In this document: in pieces, positions 57,017 through 64,000 of the stretch
Layout: every line of letters starts with the position of its first letter
Position numbering within the stretch: the stretch's first letter is position 1
DNA from: Tunturiibacter empetritectus
GTDB taxonomy: Bacteria; Acidobacteriota; Terriglobia; Terriglobales; Acidobacteriaceae
NCBI RefSeq assembly: GCF_013410875.1
Contig: NZ_JACCCU010000001.1
Span: 1,178,001-1,242,000 of the forward strand
Direction of reading: 5' to 3'
Length of the DNA: 64,000 nucleotides
Translations under genes and position numbers: made by a program
Notes under the pieces: model-generated
The model's database searches: none
Told to the model about the DNA's origin: nothing
The model's input: the letters and a program-made list of their open reading frames with translations, nothing else

Positions 57017-59524
57017 CTAGAAGTTGTCTTCGTCGCCGATGGGCATGCCGGGTGGGGCTTCGATGGGTTTAGCGGGGATGAACTTGGCGGGGTCGCGGTT
57101 GAAGTCGTTGATGCGGTCGATGAGGGCGGCGCGGTGGATGGCTTCGGCGGTGTCGGGGAGCTGGGCCGCGGTGGTCCACTGCTTGAGAAGATCGTTGATG
57201 TGAGAGCGGGCTATGGCGCGAGCTTGCGTGGAGGCTTGCGGGTTGACGGCGAGAGAGAGCATGGCTTCGAGGGCGCGGAATTCTACGGCTCGTTCTACTT
57301 CCGAAGACATGGTGTGTCCGCCTTCTGGACGCTCGGCGGTGGTCTTGGAGATGGCTTCGAGGACGCCGCGGAGGGAGGGGGCGTCGGCGAGGCGCATGTG
57401 GTACTGGACGAGGCGCGAGGCGCGGGCTGGGTCGAGTAGGACGTTGAGGGTGAGGTCGGCGGCGGACTCGGCGGTGGCGATGGGGTCGAAGGTGAGGCCG
57501 GTCTCGGAGGGGAAGGATTCGCGTGTGCGGGGGAGGCCGGGTGGGCGTGGTGGGAGGATTTTTAGTAGGGTCTCGGGCAGGGTGAGGGTCTCGGGGGAGA
57601 GAGTTTTGAGGACGGCGGTGAGGGCTTTCTTCTGCTCGGCAGAGGAGACGATTCCGGGGTTGGGTTGGCCGTCGCCGCGGAGGTTGTAGCGGTAGTCGAG
57701 GCCGCCGATCTCTTTGATGGTCGCTTCGGTTTGGTAGCGGTGGAGAAGGTAGAGGGGGACGAGGGTGTCTTCGAGCTGCGCCATGGGGGTGCCTGTGGTG
57801 ATGGCGTTCTCGTTGAAGCGGGCTAGGGCGGCGGTGCGGATGGTTAAGATGCGGTCGAGTTCGTCGGCGGGATCAATGCCGTTGTCCCAGAGGTGAGCAT
57901 GGGGGTGCGCTCCGCCGAGGGGGCGCGCGTCTTCATCAGTGATGTAGAGGAGGCCGGTCTTTTCGCTGGCTTCGAGGATGTTGTTTAGAGCGGCGGGGTC
58001 TTCGGTCGGATGTTTATTGGTATCGAATTCGCGGTAGCCGTAGTCGATGGCGACCTTGTCCCAGATGCCGATGTTGACGCCGTAGCTTTCGGTGAGGCTG
58101 GGGATGCCTTCTTTGTTGAGGGTGATGTAGGGATGGGGGTAGTCCATGACGGAGACGGACTCTTCGGGGGTGTGAGGGAAGGAGCTTGCGGCGAAGTTGT
58201 GCGCGAGGCCGAGGGTGTGGCCGGTCTCGTGCGCGGCTAGCTGGCGGGTGCGGGCTAGTGCCATTGCCAGCATGGGATCGGTTGATGGTGGGAGTGGCTT
58301 GCCGTTGACGTAGGGGCTGAGGAGGGCTTCGGCGATGAGGTAGTCCTGACGGCTACGGAGGGAGCCGAGGGTGACATTGCCTTTGATGATTTCGCCCGTG
58401 CGTGGGTCGGCGACGGCGGAGCCGTAGCTCCAGCCACGGGTGTAGCGGTGGACCCACTGGATGATGTTGTAGCGGATGTCCATGGGGTCGGCGTCGGCGG
58501 GGAGGATGTCGACGCGGAAAGTGCCTTTAGCCCAGCCTGCGGATTGAAAGGCCTGATCCCACCAGCGCGCGCCTTCGAGGAGAGCGGTGCGGATGGGCTC
58601 AGGGGCGCCGCGGTCAACGTAGTACTGGAGGGGGGTGACGGCTTCGCAGCTTTGTTTGCAGGATGGATCTTTTTTGATGAGGCGGTGGCGGATGATGAAC
58701 TGCTGGTCTAAATTCGCGCCTAACGGCGCCGCGTAATCTCTGTAGGTGGTGGGGAAGTAGCCGGCGCGGGGGTCGAAGCGGCGAGGGGTGAAGCCGGGGC
58801 CGGGGAGTTCGATGAAGGACTGGTGTTCGCGGAGGGTTATGGCGTGGGGGTCGGGCGTGACGTTGGTGACGAACTCTGCTTTGGTGGGGTCGTCGGTGGT
58901 GAAGGTGAGGATGGATTCTACTTCGGTGTTTTTGGGGAAGGCTTTGGTGGCGTCGAGGGCGATGGTAGAGCGGTCGGCGTCAAGTTTGTAGGTGCCTTGC
59001 TTGGTGGTGGTGAGGGTTTCGGCTACGCGGTGGGCGTCGCGGAGGTAGAAGTCTGTCGCGTCGATGAGGACGGCGCCGCTGGGGTCTTCGGCCTCGACTT
59101 TGAAGCCGTAGAGGATGGACTCGGGGAAGGATTGGCGGACGGCTAGTTGCTCGAGTGGGTCGGTGGAGCTGGAGCGGAAGGATTGGTTGGGTTCGACGAG
59201 GAGGACTTTGGGGCCAGTGCGCTCGAAGTGGAGGATCTCGCCGGAGGAGATCTGGCCGCGGTCGAGGCCGAGGTCGTTGGAGCCGGTGCCGTAGGGGAGG
59301 GAGTGGGTGTAGAGGAGGTCGGGGCTGCGGCCGGAGGGATCGAGGTGGGGAATCTCGAGGTAGAGCTTGCCGGCTTTGGCGTCCCAGTCGAGCGGGAGGT
59401 AGCCGTCGAGGTGCTTCATGCCGGAGGTCTTGGCGGCGATGGTCTGCGCGGAGATTGTAACCGGAATAGCTGCATAAAAAAATGCGGAGATGGCGAGGAG
59501 GGCCAGGGTCATGCGTTTGGGCAT
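57017..59524 (-). CDS. Secreted zinc-dependent metalloprotease
   Basis: Protein of 835 residues with a signal peptide (about 1-26, ending ISAQ). The catalytic motif HETGHTLGLAHNFAASSFPH (near residue 430) is HExxHxxGxxH with the third His ligand, as in metzincins, and is followed by SVMDYPHPYI, a Met-turn-like segment. The N-terminal domain (DLLYTHSLPYGTGSND, FERTGPKVLLVEPNQSFR) matches the long propeptide-like region of the DUF5117/DUF4953 proteases common in Acidobacteriota and Bacteroidota. It is likely periplasmic or exported. It starts 29 bp after the glycosyltransferase stop codon. Confidence 0.88.
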   Translation of the reverse strand: MPKRMTLALLAISAFFYAAIPVTISAQTIAAKTSGMKHLDGYLPLDWDAKAGKLYLEIPHLDPSGRSPDLLYTHSLPYGTGSNDLGLDRGQISSGEILHFERTGPKVLLVEPNQSFRSSSTDPLEQLAVRQSFPESILYGFKVEAEDPSGAVLIDATDFYLRDAHRVAETLTTTKQGTYKLDADRSTIALDATKAFPKNTEVESILTFTTDDPTKAEFVTNVTPDPHAITLREHQSFIELPGPGFTPRRFDPRAGYFPTTYRDYAAPLGANLDQQFIIRHRLIKKDPSCKQSCEAVTPLQYYVDRGAPEPIRTALLEGARWWDQAFQSAGWAKGTFRVDILPADADPMDIRYNIIQWVHRYTRGWSYGSAVADPRTGEIIKGNVTLGSLRSRQDYLIAEALLSPYVNGKPLPPSTDPMLAMALARTRQLAAHETGHTLGLAHNFAASSFPHTPEESVSVMDYPHPYITLNKEGIPSLTESYGVNIGIWDKVAIDYGYREFDTNKHPTEDPAALNNILEASEKTGLLYITDEDARPLGGAHPHAHLWDNGIDPADELDRILTIRTAALARFNENAITTGTPMAQLEDTLVPLYLLHRYQTEATIKEIGGLDYRYNLRGDGQPNPGIVSSAEQKKALTAVLKTLSPETLTLPETLLKILPPRPPGLPRTRESFPSETGLTFDPIATAESAADLTLNVLLDPARASRLVQYHMRLADAPSLRGVLEAISKTTAERPEGGHTMSSEVERAVEFRALEAMLSLAVNPQASTQARAIARSHINDLLKQWTTAAQLPDTAEAIHRAALIDRINDFNRDPAKFIPAKPIEAPPGMPIGDEDNF

Positions 59525-59553
59525 GGTTTTGTTTTACACCAGAGCGCGCGGGG

Positions 59554-60339
59554 CTAACGAGAGCGAGCGGTCTGCCAGGCCTTGGCGTACTGCCAGCTGG
59601 TGTAGGTGGAGTGGTAGAGGTGGAGCAGGAGACCTTCGCGGCCGTCGAGGAAGCCGAGGCGGAGGAGATAGTTTCGGAAGAAGGTTAGGGTGGGGAGGAT
59701 GAGGACGTTGTGGAGGAGTGCGAGGCGTGAGTAGCTGGTGTGGCCCTTTTCGATGACGGTCTGCGCGCCGAGGGTGCTGTAGCGGTTGAGGCTTTCGATG
59801 TAGCTCTCGAGGGTGGGGTAGGCGTGGTGGACGATGTCGTGTTTGAGGGTCTCGGTGATGCCGTCGAGGGCGATGGTCTCGTGGACGGGGCGATCGGTAA
59901 AGCGGGCGGGGGGCGCGAAGTTGGCGGAGTGGCGGCGGAAGAGGCGGAGGTGGGGATCGGGATAGAAGCCGCCGTGACGGATCCAGCGGCCGAGGAAGAG
60001 ATTGCGTCGGCGGAGGAGGTAGGCGTCGGCGGTGGGAGAGGCGGCGAGGAGAGCGCTGATCTCGGCTTGCAGCTCGGGGGTGAGGGCTTCGTCGGCGTCG
60101 AGGGAGAGGATCCAGGTGCCGGTGCAGCGCTCGATGGCGAAGTTCTTCTGTGCGGCGAAGCCCTGCCAGGGCTCGAGGAAGAGCTTGGCCTTGAATTCGG
60201 CGGCGATCTCGAGGGTGCGGTCGGTGGAGCCGGAGTCGACGACAATGATCTCGTCGGCGAATTGAACGCTGGCGAGGGTGCGGGCCAGATTGGCCTCTTC
60301 GTTGAGCGTGATGATCGCTACGGACAGCTTCGGCGTCAT
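59554..60339 (-). CDS. Family 2 glycosyltransferase (WaaE/KdtX-like)
   Basis: Protein of 261 residues. The GT-A fold starts LSVAIITLNEEANLARTLAS, followed by EIIVVDSGSTDRTLEIA and the metal-binding WILSLDADEALTPEL. EPWQGFAAQKNFAIE matches the LPS beta-1,4-glucosyltransferase (WaaE) branch. HGGFYPDPHLRLFRR is also typical of that branch. It probably adds a sugar to lipopolysaccharide core or another envelope glycan at the cytoplasmic membrane face. No membrane helix is obvious; the C-terminus is amphipathic. Confidence 0.88.
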   Translation of the reverse strand: MTPKLSVAIITLNEEANLARTLASVQFADEIIVVDSGSTDRTLEIAAEFKAKLFLEPWQGFAAQKNFAIERCTGTWILSLDADEALTPELQAEISALLAASPTADAYLLRRRNLFLGRWIRHGGFYPDPHLRLFRRHSANFAPPARFTDRPVHETIALDGITETLKHDIVHHAYPTLESYIESLNRYSTLGAQTVIEKGHTSYSRLALLHNVLILPTLTFFRNYLLRLGFLDGREGLLLHLYHSTYTSWQYAKAWQTARSR

Positions 60340-60473
60340 GATGGCTATCCCATCCTCCCAAGTACGGGAGCGAAGATCTCTGGTTGTGCTTTATGCTCAG
60401 TGGCCGGGATGGCCGCTTGAAGGGTTTAGTTTATTACGATTTTTGCGAGTTGGAGATTCATTTTTTCTACTTC

Positions 60474-60812
60474 TCAGGGGAGGGTGATGGTGGCGTCTTT
60501 GAGATGCTCGCGGAGGAGGCGCTGGGTGAGGGTCTTGAGGTTTTCTCCGGTTTTGGTGAGGGTGAAGGCGGCGGTGGCTTCGGCCCAGTCTAGTTTAAAG
60601 CTGGTGGATTGCGCGGAGATCCAGACCTGGCGGATGGGCGTGTTGGGCGTGATGACGAACTTGCTGGAGCCGTTTTCGAAGATGATGTTCATGACGCCGT
60701 TGTTGTCTTCGAACTCGAAGCCGGCGCCGTCGTCTTCTGCGGCGATGAGGGACTGCTTGAGGGACTCGAGGGCTTTGTCGGATTCGCGGCGGAAGGTGGC
60801 TTCGTCGATCAT
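60474..60812 (-). CDS. cyaY: Frataxin-like iron donor protein CyaY
   Basis: Protein of 112 residues, the length of bacterial frataxin. An acidic N-terminal helix region (ATFRRESDKALESLKQSLIA followed by EDDGAGFEFED) provides the iron-binding surface. The sheet carries NIIFENGSSKFVITPNTPIRQVWISAQSTS and FKLDW, matching the frataxin PxRQIWLSS signature. It regulates or feeds iron to Fe-S cluster assembly. It starts 29 bp after the crcB stop on the same strand, so it probably shares the fluoride-controlled transcript. Confidence 0.85.
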   Translation of the reverse strand: MIDEATFRRESDKALESLKQSLIAAEDDGAGFEFEDNNGVMNIIFENGSSKFVITPNTPIRQVWISAQSTSFKLDWAEATAAFTLTKTGENLKTLTQRLLREHLKDATITLP

Positions 60813-60841
60813 GAGGTTAGTTTACCCGGTGTACTTTTCTT

Positions 60842-61264
60842 TTAGCCGGTGTACTCTTCCCGGGCTGTTTCGGCGATGGCCTGGGCCGGGACGGTGCGGT
60901 GGGCGAGGAGATGGCCCGCGGCTACTGCGGCGACGCACAGGATAACGGAGAGAAAGATGTTGGCGAGGGCTCGGCCCCATGCACCGGATCGCATCAGGTC
61001 GAAGGTCTGCAGGCTGAAGGAGGAGAAGGTGGTGAAGCCTCCGCAGATGCCGACCATGACGAAGAGGCGGAGGTTTTCGGAGGCGGGATAGCGGCCGCTT
61101 TGCAAGGTGAGGGTACCGAAGTAGCCGATGACGAATGACCCGAGCACATTGATGAGAATGGTGCCGAAGGGAAATCCGATGCTGTAGGTGAGTGTGAGAC
61201 GCGTGATGGCGTAACGCAACAGGCCACCCAGTGCACTGCCGATTGTGACCCAGAGATAGGACAT
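60842..61264 (-). CDS. crcB: Fluoride efflux channel CrcB (Fluc)
   Basis: Protein of 140 residues with four membrane helices. Fluc landmarks are present: GSALGGLLRYAITR, FGTILINVLGSFVIGYF (the GTxxVNxxGxFxxG motif with the channel Asn) and GICGGFTTFSSFSLQT, which holds the fluoride-coordinating Phe residues and the central sodium site break. It forms an antiparallel dimeric channel that expels F- from the cytoplasm. A fluoride riboswitch lies about 40 bases upstream of the start. Confidence 0.95.
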   Translation of the reverse strand: MSYLWVTIGSALGGLLRYAITRLTLTYSIGFPFGTILINVLGSFVIGYFGTLTLQSGRYPASENLRLFVMVGICGGFTTFSSFSLQTFDLMRSGAWGRALANIFLSVILCVAAVAAGHLLAHRTVPAQAIAETAREEYTG

Positions 61265-61301
61265 CGTCTGCCTCGTTGTTCCTCAGATTGCGAAGATCGA
61301 A

Positions 61302-61358
61302 TTGGCAGAGGTCATCAGCCGGGTGCTAACGGCGGTTTTGAGAGACCTCATTCCCATT
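61302..61358 (-). promoter_or_regulatory. Fluoride riboswitch (crcB motif)
   Basis: Read on the minus strand the sequence runs GGGAATGAGGTCTCTC, AAAACCGCCG, a short loop, CGGCTGATGACCTCTGCC. This follows the crcB-motif aptamer order (GATGAGGCCC..., AAACTGCC..., GGCTGATGGCCTCTAC in the recalled Thermotoga petrophila example). The P1-like GGGA/TCTC pairing, a GCCG/CGGC hairpin and the GAGGTC/GACCTC pseudoknot all form. It precedes crcB by about 40 bases, the expected place. Confidence 0.88.
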
Positions 61359-61595
61359 GCTTCTATCGTAGCAGTGTTTATCAGTCTTATGATTTGCTTG
61401 CAGAGAGGCTTCTGAATTTAAGGGTCTTCCCGCAGTCTTTTTTTAGATACCTATTGCTATGCCATAGGGGAAGTGCGAATATGTATGGGTTGGCAATAGG
61501 AGCGGTCCATTGAGAGTCAGCGAGATCACGATGCTTGCGGGGCAGCGCACTTTGGTTCTGGTCTCAGTTCGGTTCTCTGCTGTGGAGGAGGGTTA

Positions 61596-64000
61596 ATGCG
61601 AAGATTGCGCGCGTTCTGGATGCGGGTTCTTGGGGCTTTGCGGGGCAGAGGCACGGAACTGGCCGACGAGCTGGAGAGTCATCTTCAGATGCACATCGAG
61701 GATAATGTCCGGTCGGGCATGTCCGCAGATGAGGCTCGACGGCAGGCTTTGATTCGGCTTGGGGGATTGGAGCAGACGAGGCAGGCCTATCGTGAGAGGC
61801 AGGGGCTGCCTGGCGTCGAGACGCTGTGGCAGGATGTTTGGTTTGGCCTGCGTGTGCTGGGGAAGAGTCGTGGATTTACGGTCGTGGCGGTGCTGACGCT
61901 GGCGCTGGGAATTGGAGCGAACACAGCGCTGTTTTCAGTGATCAATGCCGTGCTGCTGAATCCGCTTCCTTATCCTCACTCCGAGGAGCTGCTTACGGTC
62001 CATGCGGCTAAGCAGAACTTTAACGAAGGCTCCATCTCCTACCTGAACTTTCGCGATTGGCAGCGCGATAACAAGACCTTAAATGCACTGGCTATCTCGC
62101 GGGGCACTGGATACATCCTGACGGGTACGGGCGCTTCGGAGGAGGTGCGGGGAGAGCTTGTCTCTTCGGACTTCTTTTCTCTCCTGGGAGTGAAGCCGGT
62201 GGCTGGGCGGCTGTTTGCTCCGCATGAAGACGAGATTGGCAAGAGTCCTGTAGCTATGATCAGCGCGGGGTTCTGGAAAAGGAAGCTTGGAGGGCGGCCT
62301 GATGCGATCGGGAAGGCGCTCACGCTGGATGGACGTGACTATATTGTTGTCGGGGTAATGCCTGCGAGCTTCAACCTTGCGATCAATAACTTTCGTGCCA
62401 GTGATATTTATGTGCCGATCGGTCAGTTTCAAAATCCTGCGTTGAGTGACCGGGCTGCGGGGCTTGGCATACACGGTATTGCGAGGCTGAAGCCGGGAGT
62501 GACGCTGGAGCAGGCACAGGCGGACATGGAGAGAGTTTCGCGAGGCGTTGAGGCGGCTTTCCCGGCAGAGGATCAGGGGATTCGTGCCAGGCTGGTGTCG
62601 TTCAAGGAGTCGCTGGTACGCGAAGTACGCCCGCTGCTGGTGGTCTTGATGGGGGCTGTCGTGTTTGTGCTGCTGATTGCCTGCGTCAACGTTGCGAACC
62701 TGCTGCTGGCGAGATCAAATGTCCGCGCGCAGGAGTTTGCGGTCCGGTCGGCTCTGGGAGCAAGCCGGGGGCGGTTGCTGCGGCAGTTGCTGACGGAGAG
62801 TCTAATTCTTTCCGCGCTGGGTGGAGGTTTGGGCCTTGTGCTGGCTGCTGTGGGAACACATGTACTGGTAAAGATGGTGCCGCAGGGACTGCCGCGTGCC
62901 GCGGAGATTCATCTGAACTGGCTGGTGCTGTGCTTTACGGCATTGATCTCGCTGGCTTCGGGGACGCTGTTTGGTTTTGCGCCTGCTATGAGGATGTTCA
63001 AACAGAATGTACAGGGCGCGCTGAAGTCCGGGGGACGCGGGACTGGCGTTGCAAGCCACCGCATGCAGGATTCGTTGGTCATCCTTCAGATGGCTTCGGC
63101 TTTGGTGTTGTTGATCGGTGCGGGGTTGATGATTCGCAGCATGATGAAGCTGTCGAACGTGGATCCGGGCTTCCGGTCGAAGGGCGTGATGACATTTGGT
63201 CTTGAGGCTGCGCCGGAGATGAAGGGCGCTAACCCCGATGCGGTGCGAGCCTATCTGCGCGAGGCGCGGCGGAGGATCGCTCCTACGCCTGATGTTGAAG
63301 CGGTATCGTTTTCGTGGGCCGCGCTGCCGATGATGTCGGACGATGAGCAGAACTTCTGGCTGGAAGGGGAGCCGAAGCCGGCCAGCCAAAATGCGATGCG
63401 AACGGCGATACGATACCTCGTGGGGGCCGACTATCTGCGGGTGATGAGGATTCCTTTGCTGCGGGGCCGATTTCTGATGGACACCGATGATGAGAAGTCG
63501 CAGCGGGTGATTGTGATTGATGACGTGTTTGCGCAGAAGTTTTTCGGGGATGCCGATCCGATCGGCAAGCGCATTGCTCTGGATCAATTTAATGATCCGG
63601 CGCTGGTGGTGGGAGTTGTGGGGCATGTGAATCAATGGGGGCTTGATAGCGACCTGGCAAGTTCGCTTCGTGCCGAGACGTATCAATCCATGCTGCAGTT
63701 GTCGGAGGTCCAGTTGAGTATGGTTGTCCACGGAATGGACACGGTGGTCCGTTCGAAGTCCGGTGGTACTCCGAGCTTCAAGAGCATCGAGAGATCGGTA
63801 ACTCAGATGAATCAGGAGCAGGTGGTTTATAACCCGGAGACGATGGAAGACGTTATCTCCGACACGCTTGCTACGCGGCGGTTCGCGATGATTCTGCTGG
63901 CGGTGTTTGCAGGTACAGCGCTGGTGCTGGCGAGCATTGGGATGTACGGCGTGATCTCTTATCTTGTGGGACAACGTTCGCGCGAGATCGGAATACGCAT
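61596..64000 (+). CDS. ADOP-type ABC transporter permease (3' truncated by window)
   Basis: ATG 61596 follows GGAGGAGGG. The frame is open to the window end (about 800 codons). Residues 1-75 form the ADOP N-terminal helical domain (ELADELESHLQMHIEDNVRS, DEARRQALIRLGGLEQTR). A MacB-like periplasmic core domain follows the first helix (RGFTVVAVLTLALGIGANTA, LLNPLPYP, DFFSLLGVKPVAGRLF). FtsX-type permease helices (VRPLLVVLMGAVVFVLLIAC, NVANLLLARSNVRAQEFAVR then SALGASRGRLLRQLLTE) are repeated in a second half beginning near residue 490 (MQDSLVILQMASALVLLIGA). The sequence stops inside the second FtsX domain. It is found in many Acidobacteriota paralogues; the substrate is unknown. Confidence 0.9.
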   Translation, partial: MRRLRAFWMRVLGALRGRGTELADELESHLQMHIEDNVRSGMSADEARRQALIRLGGLEQTRQAYRERQGLPGVETLWQDVWFGLRVLGKSRGFTVVAVLTLALGIGANTALFSVINAVLLNPLPYPHSEELLTVHAAKQNFNEGSISYLNFRDWQRDNKTLNALAISRGTGYILTGTGASEEVRGELVSSDFFSLLGVKPVAGRLFAPHEDEIGKSPVAMISAGFWKRKLGGRPDAIGKALTLDGRDYIVVGVMPASFNLAINNFRASDIYVPIGQFQNPALSDRAAGLGIHGIARLKPGVTLEQAQADMERVSRGVEAAFPAEDQGIRARLVSFKESLVREVRPLLVVLMGAVVFVLLIACVNVANLLLARSNVRAQEFAVRSALGASRGRLLRQLLTESLILSALGGGLGLVLAAVGTHVLVKMVPQGLPRAAEIHLNWLVLCFTALISLASGTLFGFAPAMRMFKQNVQGALKSGGRGTGVASHRMQDSLVILQMASALVLLIGAGLMIRSMMKLSNVDPGFRSKGVMTFGLEAAPEMKGANPDAVRAYLREARRRIAPTPDVEAVSFSWAALPMMSDDEQNFWLEGEPKPASQNAMRTAIRYLVGADYLRVMRIPLLRGRFLMDTDDEKSQRVIVIDDVFAQKFFGDADPIGKRIALDQFNDPALVVGVVGHVNQWGLDSDLASSLRAETYQSMLQLSEVQLSMVVHGMDTVVRSKSGGTPSFKSIERSVTQMNQEQVVYNPETMEDVISDTLATRRFAMILLAVFAGTALVLASIGMYGVISYLVGQRSREIGIR

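Noticed and set aside
62802-63974. 390-codon minus-strand frame
   Set aside because: Antisense to the ADOP permease, whose frame has clear domains; the antisense product is low-information His/Arg-rich sequence.

Overview
The window looks like a chromosomal segment of an Acidobacteriota bacterium of the Terriglobia type (Granulicella, Terriglobus or Edaphobacter-like). This is inferred from gene content: Oar-like TonB-dependent receptors with an N-terminal carboxypeptidase-regulatory-like domain, a large FG-GAP/Ig protein and an Ig-domain lipoprotein, an ADOP-type ABC permease, a PEP-CTERM protein, and high-GC codon use. No rRNA, tRNA, CRISPR array, integrase or intact insertion sequence was found.

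Layout. 1-5.2 kb: the 3' end of one TonB-dependent receptor, a gene-poor gap, and a complete receptor. 5.3-8.7 kb: a minus-strand module of a TetR regulator, an unrecognised polytopic membrane protein and a membrane-anchored His/Met-rich protein. 9.0-11.1 kb: a Tat-exported flavin amine oxidase followed by an exported RidA, a plausible periplasmic pair. 11.3-15.4 kb: small membrane proteins, an A-type Fe-S carrier and an Ig-repeat lipoprotein. 15.7-18.1 kb: a DHA2 efflux pump divergent from a TetR regulator. 18.2-21.6 kb: an FG-GAP/Ig secreted protein. 21.9-32.0 kb: type II secretion/type IV pilus-like genes (gspF, gspE, pilM-, pilN-, pilO- and pilP-like genes, and a pseudopilin), interrupted by three unrelated genes and lacking a secretin. 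32-40 kb: a YCF48-like propeller, a penicillin acylase-family hydrolase, a CPA1 antiporter, a CPBP protease and a DHH phosphoesterase. 40.3-47.7 kb: the envelope/isoprenoid genes rseP, dxr, cdsA and uppS on the minus strand, split by a PEP-CTERM gene with a DinB remnant and by a padR-DUF3861 pair. 47.9-51 kb: an XRE regulator, an HD hydrolase, a DUF3592 protein, a nicotinamidase and a secreted protein. 51-56.4 kb: a leucine/isovalerate catabolism cluster (carboxyltransferase beta subunit, HMG-CoA lyase, enoyl-CoA hydratase, thioesterase, SDR) carrying a small Imm50-like insertion. 56.5-61.4 kb: a B12-binding protein, a zinc metalloprotease, a family 2 glycosyltransferase, cyaY, and crcB behind a fluoride riboswitch. 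61.6 kb to the end: an ADOP ABC permease cut by the window edge.

The most notable non-coding content is of three kinds. First, a family of six related palindromic (REP/BIME-like) elements, each lying 3' of a gene. Second, a roughly 140-bp repeat, present twice in opposite orientations, each copy immediately after a terminator hairpin (behind the Fe-S carrier gene and behind rseP). Third, the fluoride riboswitch in front of crcB-cyaY. Third-position G/C preference also flips along the window, sometimes inside one gene.
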